Positions 18,901-34,000 of a stretch of 64,000 bases of DNA are shown one piece after another. The notes below the pieces were generated by a model that was given only the letters and a program-made list of their open reading frames with translations, made no database searches and was not told where the DNA came from. The position numbers and the translations under genes are program-made. Position 1 is the first letter of the stretch; each line of letters begins with the position of its first letter. Source of the stretch: Monodelphis domestica (lineage: Eukaryota; Chordata; Mammalia; Didelphimorphia; Didelphidae); contig NC_077227.1 in the NCBI RefSeq assembly GCF_027887165.1, forward strand, positions 350,653,207 to 350,717,206. The letters run 5' to 3'.

Positions 18901-21900
18901 GGTAGGGTAGATCTCGGAAATTTTTTTCTAGGGAAATATATCTCCTTAATATGGCCTTAGTTCCTTAGCAATGGGATCCTGGGCAAAACAATAACCTCAG
19001 TTGCCTTGTCCTTACTGATCTTCTGCTTTGGAACCAATACTTAGAATTGTTTCAATTCAGAAGGTAAGGATTTTGAAAAAAGAAAAAACTATATATCCTT
19101 AGTTCAGACTAGATAAGCATGAATGAATTGGTTCTAAGGCAGCTGTGAACCTCTAAATTTGGAGGCTATTCCCTTTAACCCATGCAAAAGTCAGGGTTAC
19201 TACGGGGTTCCAACTAGAAGTTTGAACCTACTCCAGAATGAACTCCAGGTTCTGGTTTGATATGAAACTTGTAGGGTCAGCCATCAGCCCTCTGGGATAA
19301 CTACAGCAGGGCTAGAACAGTTCTCAGTGGTTTAGAATAACTCAAGACTAAGTAGGTTTTCCTGGGGCCATGAGAAGATAAGGGACCTTGTGTGGTCCTA
19401 GAATCTTTAAGGCTCTGGAAGTGGGGTGATTAGGTTTTATCTGCCCAAACGTATTTGCCATTCTGTTTATTGATATTTTTTTATGTGATCAATAAATTTA
19501 ATGAGACCCTGTCCTTGATGAACACTAAGCCATTCTTTAAAGTAAAACTAACCACTAGTAAGCCTAATTAAGACTGTCACTTTTAAATAAAAAAATAACT
19601 GAAGGACTAAATTAAACCCTCTTTGAATACTTCAAGACTCTTCTTTAGTATAGCTATTCCTTTTCAGTTAAATCACACTTCAAGGATTCTGAAGAAATCT
19701 ATAATCACTACATCTATGCAAGAGGAAAAGGGTTTTTGGATGGTTTTTCCAAGATGTGAATTGACAAACACCAATTCTTGACCCTTCACATGCTGCCTAT
19801 TTTACCTTTTTCAATCCATCTACTTGATGCAACTCTGTTTTGAGAAGAGAGGCAGCATCTTTTTCTTGCTGTAACTCTTTCTGAAGAGCTTGCCTTTGCT
19901 CTTTTTCTGACTTCAGCTCTCTTTCAAGACTCAAGCTGTTAAAAAAAAAAAAAGAGATGGTTTTAATTGGAGATTGTTATATTAGGGAATACAGTTGAAA
20001 CTTGGGACTAGGGCACACCAAATGAAAAGTTACTTGATGTCTTATTTCTTGAGTTGGGAAATTCTTTTTCTCAGCTATCCTTCCAATCACTCTGTTTTCC
20101 CCCAAAACTTATATCTTCTATAACTTGTCTGTGAGACATGGCTTTTTATCAAGTGTTTTAAAAAAAAAAGGCAAACTGTTAAGTTGTCCCAGAAATCTAG
20201 AAAGAAAAACTGATGAGAATGTAGGTTAGAAAGGGGCAAGAGGGTAAACCTCAGGTTGTCTAGATAGTAAACAAGGTAGTTTTGGAGGAGAGAGGAAATA
20301 GGAACAACACTCCAATGAACATGAAACTTCTTCAGTCAACTGTTTTATTTGCTTTATGCACTACAATAAGTAAATCAATGACTTTTGCACTGGGCACTAG
20401 GATAAGAGGAATGGTAAAGATGACTTTGAAAATCAGAGACTAACTGTTACATCGTAAACCAGACAGGCACATGCATTGTTCCCAGAGTCCAACCCCCTTC
20501 CCCTAATCCAGCAGAAGCAGTTGGGTATCATTTACCATTGTTTGTCCAGTTGGGAGAGTTGCTGTTGTAGGGTTTCAACTTTGCTACCAAATTCTTGCTT
20601 CAGTTTGTTGTTTCTCTCTTCAGCCCCCCGCCTGGCCTTTTCAGACTGCTGTAATCTACACCAAAATATTTAAGATATCTATATGTCTAACCCATTGTTC
20701 AGAAAATAAATTAGAAAGCCCTGAGACTCAGCATCTTCTATGCTTCATTATTTCATCTCTCATAGTTAATTCTGAGTCTAAGCACTGGAAGCAAGGGCCT
20801 TAGAGTAGAGGTCCTTCTGACAATCCTGGTTAAGGAGACATGTATAAAATCCTCAGACTTTTGAGGCAAGATCATTTTGTTCCCTTCTCTGCTTAGAGAA
20901 TTACAGTACCACTCTCTATAGGAAAGAGTGAATTTTCATTTTACAGACCTAGAAATTCTCAATTTCACAGAATTCCAGAGAACCTTGACAGTGAGCATTA
21001 GGTGATATCCATTACCTCTCTTCCATTTGTTTCATGGCAGACATTACTTGATTGGTTTTTCCTTCATAAGATATGATTGCTTCATTCTTCTGTTGTAAGC
21101 AGCTCTCTGCATTCTAGATGAGAAAAAAGTTAAATTCAGAAAATGAAAATTTATCCAATGTGTTATAAATAATAAAATGCTATATAAATGTCAGTTATAA
21201 TCACAATTATTATATTAACAGTCCACAAGATGTCAGAGAATAATTTCAAATCAAAAGCTTTAGAATGTCTATTTAAAATATATTCTTAATGTCTTATTTT
21301 CCTACCAGTTAAAAAATATTATTAAATGCTGAGACTCCTGGCAATCTAAGAGCAAATCTCAGTTTTACAGGCAGGAAAGGAATGGGATAAAGAAGGGAGT
21401 TTTCACATGTTTGGCTCAAGGCCATAGTCACCAAATAGATTTTTGATCCTTTGCTTTCACCACCAGAGTGCACTTTCTTTGCTGGACATGATAAACTTGC
21501 TCTAATTGAGGGGAAAAAAAGTAACAATTAAACACTTGGGTAAAAAGATGGTGAATATAAGGGATAGGAACATGTCTTTCAAGAGTATTTATGGGAAGCA
21601 AGGAAGATTCTGTCAAAGAACAGGACTCACACACAAATATCTTGAAGGAGACTAAAGAAGCAGTCACTATGGCAACTCTTGGGGCATTCTTTTATTTGAG
21701 TCTCAAGTCACAGAATGAGTAGCTGGATAAATCAGAGCTGCTCAAATAGAACTGAACTAAATAGGTGAAATCTGACTTACGGTTCAGAGAGAAGTCAAGA
21801 AAGGAACTGGTAATTCCAGAATGCCTCTCTTAGTGTGTCCATGGTGAGAATCCATGGAGAGGACCCAAAGACAACTAATTAGAGAAGGGATAAATCTACC

Positions 21901-22063
21901 AAATTCTTTTCACTAGCACTGTTTGTGTTAAACATTTCCGTATTTTAATTTCTTTTTCATTTTTGGAGGAGAAATTTCTATAGCTTTGATATAAAAAGGT
22001 AAAGTGATATTTAATTGCTAAAAGTGGGGGTGTGCTTGCATAACAAGCAATTATAATCAACAT

Positions 22064-22129
<66 letters not shown>

Positions 22130-25100
22130 ATTTAGAGGAAGTGATCTAGGCCATGAAAGATTACAGAAACAGTTCCAGAAAAGATATTTCTAAATCTTTA
22201 AACTAGTATTGATTCATGTTAAAAAGATGTTTCTATATTAGAAAGAAGGAAAGAGAGAGGCAAAGAGAAAAAGGAGTAAAATAAATCCTTAACAATTAGC
22301 ACGATTGCTACTTTCAATATCTTTGACTTAGATATTAATAGAAGTGAAATATGAACCATAATGAAACATGATTTTCTGTGATTATTTATAAAATAAAGTG
22401 GTAAGCAAAACTTAAAAAAAAAATAGCAAATGTTTTAGAAGGGATAAGTGAATTCCTAGGATCAACATGAGGCATGTAAACAAGCCAGGGTTATTTGAAA
22501 ATTAGCCCAATTCAATAGAAAATTTGAGTGGTTTCCATCTAATCAAGGCCTATTCTTTGCAGTAAAAGTCTACTCTTGTATGCTTGTCATTTTCCTGTCC
22601 TCCTGTCCACTTTGAGCAAAGAGAGGGAAGGAAATACAAGGAGATTGTTTGGTTACACATAAAAAGAAAGTTTAATATGTATTGAAATGGAAAAATTTGG
22701 AAACCAAACACTAACAAAAATCTACTTATATGTGATTGGTGTTGAACAATTAGAAAGCAAAGCAGAAGTAAACAGATCAGAGGAAGAATAAAAAAAGGCA
22801 TTCGAAGGTACCTGGAAAAGAATAAAGAAAAAGGATGTATGACAAACAGTGAGGTCCGAGTTCCCATGTGGTATTTGGATGTATTGACTATATTTGCAAA
22901 GCTGATTTCTACCTGGGCTTTATGAAACATCTGCAAGTTAATTGCTTTTACTTCTTCCAGTTGTTGTCGAAGAGCAACTAGTGTATCTTGTTTTTCATGT
23001 GTATCCTTTTCTAGTAGTTTCATTGCAATCTCCATTTCTGTTTTCATTCCAATCTGCAGCTCCAATTCTTTCTCTAGTTCCTTAGGTGGAAGAGAGATAC
23101 AAGGAAGTCACTTCTTTATTTAAGCTTATCATGGGAAATCATCTAGTTTAATTTTTTATATGGAGATCTTCTTGGTCAGGGCCTGTGATATTCGTGCTTA
23201 ATATTGTAAACATTTGTTGGTTTTCCATGTACACCTTAAAGTAAAAACAAGTGTTTTGGAATCACAAGGCTGAAGGAGATTCTGAAAGGTTACGCAGGAC
23301 ACTGAAGGCAAGCTCATAACATATTTTCTTTGCATAATGTACTATGTATTTATTTGTAAGCAAAGCTGGCTCTGCATCATGCCAACAAAATCCTAGTGAC
23401 TATTGATATGACTGACAAAACAAACCTTACTTTAAACTTTTGCATTTCTGTCTCCTTTCTTATTGATTTAGCAGCTGAATGCATTCTTAGAATTCTGGGC
23501 TAAATCGCTGAAAACATGTCGTAGGTTTTTTTGAACCTCTTTTAATGTTTTGTACTCACCATTCGGACTTTCTTTTCCTCTTTCAGCTGTTTCCATACAT
23601 CACTATACATTTCATCCAGGCCTTGTCGAGTTTGTTTGTAAGTATCAAGCTCTACCTTTGTATCCTGTTTTGTCACCTGTATCAAATATAAATATTAGAG
23701 TACCCCAGACAACAATTCTTTTGCTCATTTATTTGAATGTAGTTACTAACTGGGATGAATGAATTTCAAACTTTTAAGGGGCCTGAAATCCTGCCTAAAA
23801 CTGTAATAGCTAACTTTCATATTACAAAAGGAAAAAGAACAAACATTCATTGGTTTAATATAATTAGACAATCAAAAATGAATCAAAAGGGGCCTTGCTT
23901 TTTTGATGGCACTTTTAAAGGATTTATCTGGGGAAAAAAACAATTTAATGTAGGACTATTTCCTCTATAAAGCATTTACCTAGTTATCTTCTAAGCCTGT
24001 AGTTAAATCAGGAGAAAGAAACCATATGAAACCATTCTGCAGCCTACTTAGAAGGAAGAAGTATTCTCCTTCACATTTGTTTCCTCTTATAATAGCCCCC
24101 CAAACAATTTGAAAACAGGTTACTCTACAATTCCTAATGGATGAAGTATTGCCAGTGTAATGGTTAGGAGATGCCCTGGGCCGCCTTCCACAAGCCAGAA
24201 CAGAATTTCTACTGGAGCAACTTCAAGGATACAATTGTTATTCAGTTCAAAGATGAGAGCTTGATGGATAAGAACACGCTTATTTTCTGTGGCCAGTTTT
24301 CTAAGTCCAATTTCTAACCTCTACACTCTTTTCACTTCTTTCCCGGATTAATTCATTCTGTTCTTTTAACTGTTGCTGTTCTTCTTGAAGTGAATCAATC
24401 CGATCTGTAGCTGCTGAAAGCTGGGCAAGAAAGGAGAATAGTTTTAGTGTAGACACAGACCACCCATTAAGGTCACTAAAATTCATACATAGTTTAAGAT
24501 ACTAAGCTAGGCACAAAGTAAACAAATCTTACCATTCATATAACAGAAGGATCAGAGAAATTTAGAATTGAAAAGGATTTTTTTCACTTCAGATGAGGGA
24601 AATTAGGCTCCCAGAGGGGAAATGACTTGCCTAAGATCATTTAGCTAAGTCTTGCATCTCCTTTTACTATTATTGTGACATTAACTCTTTCAATTCTTTT
24701 TCACAATATTTTCAGAGGTCAGGGCATGGATTTTAGTTCTAAGAGGTTATGTTATTATCATAGGTGAAAGAGAATTAATTTTCAACAACTCTTTTTTTGT
24801 CTCATCTGTTCACATAACACTGCCATAAAGAGCACAGAACTGGTAGTTTTGGTTAAAAGGATATTTCTTAGTTGGTGTTTTAAAATAAAATTTCATTTTT
24901 TTGAAATTTCAAAATTTCATTCAAAATTAAAATTAAAGTTTCAAGTGGTAGAACTTGTTGCCAATTTACATAGAAACTTCAAGATAAAAAATCTCAGGCA
25001 GGCAAAGTTTAGCATTCAGAGCAAATATTCAAATAGATGAACAAGTTAAAAAAAAAACCCCAACAAACAACCCATTCTTTTATTTATATTTTTGACAGTT

Positions 25101-28100
25101 TCTATATAGGGGGAAAATAAGGATTACCCAAAGAAAGATAATTTCTTTGATCAGTGAGGAAGGCTTAAAGACCTGCCAGATATGTTAGGTATAAATACAC
25201 AAGCCAGCCCTCCTTATCCCTGCTTCAGAATAAATGTAGGGAAAAAGCACAAGAAGAAGGAATGTGATAAATCCTAGTTAGGCATTTCTCCAATCTTTCC
25301 CCCCAACTGCTGTGAAGGTAAGAGTTTCTCTTAAGAACTTCATAAGCCAAACTATGTCAAAGAAATGAATCACCCAGTCATCAACCCCAAAGTCCTAGAT
25401 GCTAAATAACAAACATTTGATGATGAGAGAAATTGTGTACTCTTGGCTATAGCCTTAAGCCTAGGCTTTACGCATAAGGTCACACTGTTCAACATCAGAC
25501 AAGGGGATTTCAGATTTCTATTTTTACAATGATAAAGAACAGATAATAAGTAACATTCACAAGTTATTCTGAATGGTACTTTCCTGGCTAATCTTTTGTA
25601 AATTCATCAACTGTCACAATATTCAATCTATATTGGGCTCAGTAATATCTGAAAAGTGGAATATGTGTATTGATTTTCTGAATCTTGTATTGGCCCCACT
25701 GACCAATGACAGAATAATGCCAACCAGCATAAAATTCCTTTTCAATTTTTTTTCTTAATTGATGAACTAGGGCAAACTGACTAATGATTTCATACTTAAC
25801 ACATACGTATTAATACTAGAAAGCATTTCTCCCAACCCTTCAGAGCAGCAGGATGGAGATGCCTAAGCAGACAGGGACAGCTACCTGAAGAAAGGTTCAC
25901 AAACAGCTGAGAATGCCATTTCCTGCTAAGAGAGAAGACAAGATGACTATCATGTCCACAAAGGAGTGTCTGCCTGGCAGCTGGTAGAAAACTTTCGACT
26001 CTTCCTCATCCCTTGATCTTCCTGTCCTCTCATTTTCCACTTCCTATGTAAGAAACAAGAGAAAGACCATACTATGGAGAGACTGGTCAAGTCTCATAAT
26101 AAATGCTTATTTACTTGACTTGACATGACTTGGTTCCATGCTTCCATGAGGCAGATATTCCAGAGGAGGAAGGCTAGAGTATTTGTACCTCTCAAATTTT
26201 ATAACCTCTGGTACAAAGATACGGCATTATCTATAGTTTTGTGCCACAAATGGCTTCTCCATTTGGATTAAAAAATAAACAAAAAAACCCTGCCAAAACA
26301 GTAGAGCCACAGAGTGTCCACTGAAGTCCCACTTTAGTGCCTTATTATGGCATGGGGGAACCCTGGGATCTTAAGTGATGCCTTAGAAGGCCCTACTAAG
26401 CTAGAAAGGCTTCAAGTGTAGATCTGGTCATAGACTACTGCTGAAGGATCAGCCTAAATAACTTTAATGAGGCCCCTGAATCTTAGTAAACTATTCAGGC
26501 CTTTTTTTTGGTGGTTCTAGACCTATGATTTTATTGATATTTAGGGTATACCTATGGTAAGAAAATTCCCTCATCCATTCTGATCAACGATTCTTCTGTA
26601 ACTTAGAGACAAGAGAATCACAAAGGGTGCGCAGAGTAAATGACTCGAAGGTCATATCACTAGAATGTGTAAAAAGAGAGACTTGAATCCTGGTTTTCTT
26701 GACTCTGAGGCTGGCTCTTGATCTTATGCCAAATCAAAGAAATAAGAGCCATAATATTTGAAGTTCTCTCTGGAGAGAGAAGGTTTTTTAGATATTAATC
26801 CTATGTAAGGCTTCTAAGTAAAGTTTCATCTACAAGAAACTCTGTAACACAGCAACAACAATAATCATTTATTAAGCATTAACATATATGAAGCTCTGTG
26901 CTAGGTGCTGGGGGAGGGGAAAGATAGATAAGATATAATCCCTGACTTCAAAGTACTTTCTTTTACAATATTTTATAAGAAGTGTATCAGAGGGTTATAA
27001 AACAAAGTGCTATGTTAGGCCTGAAAGGGAAGGTGGTTAGTAACATGTAAGAAGTGAGAGAAAATCTGAGAAGGTATCCTGGAGGAGCTAACATTTAAAG
27101 TGAGATATATAATGTAGAGGACTTCAACTGGTGAAGAGAGGGAAGGATGCTGTTTCAGAAATAGGTAATACTTCTACAAAGGCACAGAAATGTGTGAGCA
27201 AAGTGCATGTCCGTGGGGCAGAGAATCCAGTTTGGCTGAAACAGAGTGAATGGTGGGGAAGAATAAGACATGAACTTATGGAGGTTGTATGTGTCACCCC
27301 ATTGTGGAAAAGTCTGAACTTGACTCAGGAAGTACTAAAAAGTGAGCAGAGAAGTGACATGCACAGACTTTGTACAAAAAAAGCATACTACCAGTAGTAT
27401 AGATTAATAAGAGAGAAGAAAATAAAAGGGGGAAACCTGTAAGAAAAGGATGGTGTCGTATGAGTGAGTAGCAACGGAAACCTATGATTCCACTGGGATT
27501 GAAGAGGTAGGGATTCTTGTACAAGATGTTTTGGACGCATGTAAAAGATGGATCTGATCTGGCAAATGACTAGATATGAGAAGTGAGGGAGAGTCAAAGA
27601 TCTCCAGAAGGTTATAAATATTGTAGGTCATGTGTGCCATAGACACAACTAGTGAAGTCAGAAGAGGGATGGGTTGGAGGAATGATGACTGGTCTGGGGC
27701 AGGTTAACTTTGAGATGAGAGTAAGATGATATTCAGGTAGCAAGGTCCTGGAGTCAGTTGAAGATGTGAATCTGGAGTAAAGATGAGATTTACAGATTAG
27801 AGATATATACATATATATATTTGGGTGTTATTTACATAGAAATCATGCTTAATGCATAGGATATAAATAAGACTGCTAGGGGAAAGTGGGTAGAGCATGA
27901 AAACACATTATCCTTTTGGGGAAAGCCTGGTATAAGCGGTCCAGAAGAGGATGAGGTGCCAGTGAAAGAGAAAAGGTTTGGTAAAAGATGGTGGAGGAAA
28001 AGTAGTAGAATATGATGTCTTTTAAATCAAAGGAAGGGGGAGCACCTAGTAGGAGGAATCAAAAGACCTCACGTATTTAGAGCTGGAAGGGATGGGGTGG

Positions 28101-31029
28101 TCAACAGTATCAAAAGCTAGAAATATGTAAAGGAAGAGGAAGACTGGAAAAAAAGGTCACTGTGAATCATTGGTGATCTTCAAGAAAAAGACAAAGGGTT
28201 GAGAAAAGAAGGATTGACTAGCAAGAGGAAAAAACATCTGCTTCAGAAGGACATTTAAAATAAGTTTGGCAGGAAGGAGAAAAATAGGAGAGTGGCTAGT
28301 TGGGCTAGAAGGATTAAGAAGAGCAGACTTTTTTGGAAGTAGAGAGATCTCAATATTATTTGTAGGTCAATGGGAAGGACTGCTATGGGTAAGAGAGCAT
28401 TTGTGCAGGAGGAGATAATGGCTGGAAGAAGATCCTAGAAGATGTATGTGGGAGAGAATTGGGATCAAGTCAATCTTAATGAATCAAAACCATTTCACAT
28501 AACTATAATGTCACTATTTTTCAAAAAATGATTAAGTTTCAAACCTCTTCTTGAAGTTTTGAATTGGTCTTTTCTAGACAATCTATCTTGGCCTGAAGAT
28601 CCCCAACAGTGCAGCTGTAATAAAAAGATTAAAGACTGAACTTGTGGATACACTAACTTGCACAATGATATATATTTAATCAAGGCAGTGATTCTTTCAA
28701 TACTGATCTTATAAGAGCTCAGGATGCTTTCAATGACCTAGAGTGAAGGAGGAATCTTGTGAACTTCCTCTTTCTTACTCCCCTATTACCTAATTTATTG
28801 TTTAAAATTTTAGAGTGTTTTCTGGAGGTGATGAAAACTGGAATATGTGTTTGAAATCTTACAATGATAGGAATGGCAAAAAAAAAAGAGTTTTTACTTT
28901 TTCAGATAAGTTTCAGCAATGAAAATAAATTTATCTATAAAACACACAAGAATTTCATTTGCTAGCTACAAATGACCAAGGTATTCTTGACATAACTTTA
29001 TTTGCTACAAATGTCTTGTTATAGAGCTCATCAAAACCGATTCAAATTACATAAAATGTTCTCCAGCTATCTTCACCCTACAAGGGTGTATCTTTAAGAT
29101 ATGGGCTTGCTAAGATGGCCACAGCAATCCAGAAACTGATCATACTGGCAGCCTGAAATGAAAACATCTTCATGCCTACCATATGTGGGTCTATATTTGC
29201 TGACTGTTATCTAGAAATCAGAATAGCTACATGACTGAGAAACAAATATAAAACTGAGTGCCTAAACCTGAGCTGAAATGATTTGGCATATAACATAGAA
29301 CAATTAGCTATTTTGATAGTTTTTCTTTTGAAGCTTATAATTTAGTTTGTAGACTACTAGCCAAAAAGATTTGCAAAGCAAACTAGAAACTATGTGTCAA
29401 GAGGAAATTCTAACACAGTTCCATACAACTCAGCTATTAGTTGTTCTTTTTGTTTACAGACTGAAAATATTGTATGAAACCTGGAAAGAGGCATCTTCAA
29501 AAAAAGTATGAAAGCACGAGAACATTTCTAGTGAATTTTCTTTGGAAACAAATATCTTTTTAAAGGATAATTAACAATTAAAGTTGTAAATTTACTTTCT
29601 ACAATAGTAAAAGCTTACATTTGCAGCATGCTTTAAGTTTCACAAAGCATTTTCCTCCTAAAAGCTCTATAAGATAGATAACATTATAAGTATTATCTCC
29701 TCATTTTACAGATGAAGAAAAAGGTTCATAGAAGAAACCTGATTTGCCTAATGAGCCATGAAAATTAAAAATGACTGAGCCCTACCTTAAGTGTCTGTTA
29801 AGTTCTTCCACATAATTCTTTTGATCAAGGACATCAGTAATTCTTTCATGTCTATTTTTAAAGAAAAGGAAAAGGGATTCTTTAACTCATTGGCTATTCT
29901 TCATCTTGGCTCTCTATTTCCCCCAAAAGACAACTACCTTAGAGAAGTAGCAGTTATCTCCAATATTAGAAAACCACTAAGTCACAATAATAAAGAAAGA
30001 ATAGGCTGGAAAACAATTGTTTATCCTCTGAACTAATGAGTGGTATAGCTAGTGAAGGAAAAAGAAAGGTGGGGAGGGAAGTGGCAGGGTTAGAATGAAT
30101 TATTGAAATCCTATACTAGAGCTATTGTTAATAAAACTTGCATTAATAAAATATCTCAGAACATGGAATGAAAATTAATATCACAAAATAGGGTTATGAA
30201 TAAAGTAAATTTTATGCCCAGTGTTAAAAATCTTTTACTTATCCTCTGTTAGGGCAAATAAAGGAATGTAAAAGTAGAAAAAACAGGATTAGTACTAAAG
30301 TGCTTAGTAAAGTAGGAAGAAATCCAAATAAAATATATAGAAGCGAGTTATGATGTCTCTCCTCACTGAACCAGTTCCATATTTCTATTAAAAACAATGA
30401 GTTTTGGGGGCAGTTGGATGGCTCAGTGGATTGAGAGCCAGGCCCAGAGATGGGAAGTCCTAGGTTCAAATGTGACCTCAGATACTTTCTCACTATGTGA
30501 CCCTGGGCAAGTCACTTAATCCCCATTTCCTAGCCATTACCATTCTTCTGCCTTAGAACCAATTATACAGCATTGAGTCTAAGACGGAAGGTAAGGGTTA
30601 AAAACAAACAAACAAAAACAAAAGCCAATGAGTTTTGTTGCTGGTTGTTGAGGGACACAAAGTAGATCTGATTTTATTCCCAAATAAGCTCATCTCCCTT
30701 TGCTTGCTGTGGTTTGGGACTTATACTAATTTGTCAGTGGCTGAAACTTAAGTCTTTAATTTGGCCTTCCTTTCAGCCAGTGTTGAGATACATCTTCTTA
30801 TTTGGAATGTTTGGGGTTGGGTTTTTTTTTTTTTTAGCCCAGAAAACAGTGTAATAGAGCTGGCACTTGCTTTTTAAAAAACAAAAGTAAATAAATAAAA
30901 ACTATAGGATTTCATATCTCTTATGCTTAGGTGAAAACTCATTTTTCTTTATTTCCAAATAAGGAACTAGTTTGGTGAAGATCAATTTTACTTCAAAAAT
31001 AGCAACAGATGTTTTGATAGGGCTTTCAC

Positions 31030-31087
<58 letters not shown>

Positions 31088-34000
31088 AAGGACTTTCACA
31101 TCCATTATTTCATTAGATTCTCACAACAGGTCTGAGGTGGATGGGGCAGGGAATACAGAAGAGGACCTCAGGAGTCTAAGATGTTAAGTAATTTGCTGAA
31201 GGCCATCTGGTTAGTAAAGACCCCACAAATTAGAATCCTGGTCATCTCAAGCCTTCTCTGGTGCCCTTTCATATTTACAGATCATCAGAATCTAGTTCTA
31301 CCACTTCATTCTGCAGATGAGAAAAACTGAGGTTGAGAGCAAGGGATGGACTAGGAAGCGGCATTTGTTAAAGGCAGCAAGTAATGGAGGACTCTAAGCC
31401 AGGTCTTCTACTTCTTGTCCACTGTGTTTTCCATTGCACCAAGGTACTTTCTGTTCTACCATAATATCTGCTAAAATTCCATTATAAATAATAATTGACT
31501 TTGTACATACTCTCTGTCACCATCAATGTCCTGCACATCTTTAAGATATAAGGAAAAATCAATCACTCCAACCTGGTTAAGAAAAACAAACATACACACA
31601 AGTTTAGATAACTCTTTCCATATAAAAAAACCTGACAACATTTCTTATTTTCTATGCTATTCATTGTCTTCATAATTTCAGCTGAACATTTAAATTTCTG
31701 TCCCTTCAAAATAATCCCTTCTCTGATTTATGATAAAAGAAAGCTATCTACTTCTCAAGAAAGAACTGTTGGAATGAGATGCAGATCAAAGCATATTCTC
31801 TTTCACATTCATTTATTTATAGTTTTATTTTGAGGTTTTGATTATATGAGTATTTTATATTAATATTCCCTTATAACAATGACCAATATGGAAGTATGTT
31901 TTGCATGATAATACATGAATAAAATAATCCAGATCGAATTGCTTACCATCTCTGAGGAGGGGGGAGAGAGAAGGCAGGGAGGGAGACAATCTGGACCTTA
32001 AAATTTCAGAAAATATCTTTTGGAAATTGTTATTACAGGTAATTGGGAAGATAAAATATCTTTGAATTATAAAATAATCTCTTCCCTTGGAGTATACATG
32101 AATTTTGCTAACAAGAAAACTCAAGAAATCAAAACATATATTGCTATGATTTCTTTAAAAAAAAATGATTTGCCTAACTACTCTGGAAAATGATCCTAGA
32201 TATGGAGATAGAAGAATTGTCAGAAGCCACTAAATGCCTTACTCCCTAAGGGAAATTAAGTGACATCCAAGTTCCCAAATATAATAAGGGTTATAGATTT
32301 TTAAAGTTAAACCCATGATCTTCTGTTCTTGGGCCCAGTTCTCAATCCACTGAACTACCTAGCTGCCCACCAGAGAGAAGCTTTTCATGAATCAACTAAG
32401 GCCATATTCTGGAACTCTCATGGGAGTTCCCATTCTTCTTGGAAACTGGGGAGGGATGATGAGGTCTGGCTCTAGGTGGCCTTCATGGCAATGGGTAAAT
32501 TATTATGGAAGAGGTGACACCCAACAGAAAGAAATGAAGAACTACAATCTGTCTGTTCATCCTCTACCCAGAAGGGAATGCGTGTGTGTCCTGAGAACCC
32601 ACAACACTAGAAAGTATCTTTTTCTATTAACAGAAGAATTACTACAGTAATGCAGTCCCTCCCTCTTAAATGGCTTTCTGCTCCGATTTAATTGACTTTT
32701 TTTAAAAAAGAAGAGTCTATTTTATTTATAGAATCACAGGATCTAGCACCAGAAGGGCCAAAAGAGGTAATTTATTTCAGCCAGTATCTATCAAAGAGTC
32801 CCTTCTAGGCATTGGCCTTCCAGCTTCTATTTGAAGATCTTCACTAGGGAGAAAATTGTGACTCTCCATCCCTATCTTATTTTGGGGGAGAGTATAGTGA
32901 GGGGATGGGGAGAAGATAAAGAAATTATTCTGAAATTAAATAGCAAAATGAACCTTTCTATAGACATAGAGCAGAAGACAAAAAAGAGGATTCTATGTGA
33001 AGCTGCAAATCTTTATTTCATATTGACTGCATTCTTCCTCCCCATCTATCTACTTATATATTCAGGCAGTCCATTCTATTTTTGAATAGCTTTAATTTTT
33101 GGTAAGTTTTTCATTTCATCAAGCTAAATATCTCCCTTTTAGCAACTTCCACCCACTCTTCCTGTTCAGCCCTCTTGGGCCGTCTGTGCAATAAGTTTAA
33201 TCTCTAATCCATCTTGAATATTACAGCTCTTCAAATACTTAAAAAGACAACTATCAAACTCCATCTAAATTTCCTATAGGCTAAGTATTTCAATTTCCTT
33301 TACTGATCTCCCTATGGCATGTTCTCCAGTTTTCCTCATAAGAGAGGCACCATCTTCTGGATAGATTCCAGTTTGTTTATGTCTTTACTAAAGTCCAGTG
33401 CCCAGAACAGAACATGGAACTCCAGCTCTAGTCTGACCAGGGTAGAAAAGGAACCATTACCTCCTTACTTTTCCCCTGTTGTTCTTTTCTTAATGTAGTT
33501 TAGGAAAGTATTATTTGATCTTTAAATAAAATAATAAATGCATCATTGTTACAAAACAATTGGAAACACTTAAAACAATGGGCTTATAACAAACTCTTGA
33601 ATTGTTATTTGTTCCAAGTATATGACATCCAAGTGCATGTCTTTATGAATACTATATAAACACTGGTTTAATGCAAGTATTTCATCTATGGCAAGAATTC
33701 TATTTCACCTGAGAGTCCAAATCTTCTCCTTTTAAGCAAAGGTTAGCATCAAGAACGTTGAGGCCCACCAGCAGACCTACAATTATTGTTCCTTCTTCTT
33801 CCATCATCAATGCCTCAGGTTCGTAGAATTCACTAAGAGAGATTAGCAAGTTATGCTTAGTTTAACATCAATAATGGGCAAAATGTATTTAAGAATAATG
33901 CAGTTATTTAGATATTGTAAGCCTAACTTGGTACTTTGGTTTAATGCAAGTTTTAAATTTCCCCCAGAAATCATATTTGTGAATACTTCAACTTGTTCTT

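Noticed and set aside
22550-22912. C-terminal hydrophobic extension of RUFY1 exon 11 open frame
   Set aside because: It is read-through into intron 11 past a donor at 22912. The canonical junction to exon 12 keeps frame and matches the family.
30405-30500. tRNA-like sequences (A- and B-box) at many places
   Set aside because: These are heads of tRNA-derived SINEs. They lack a full cloverleaf and are followed by the CORE and tail, so no tRNA gene is called.
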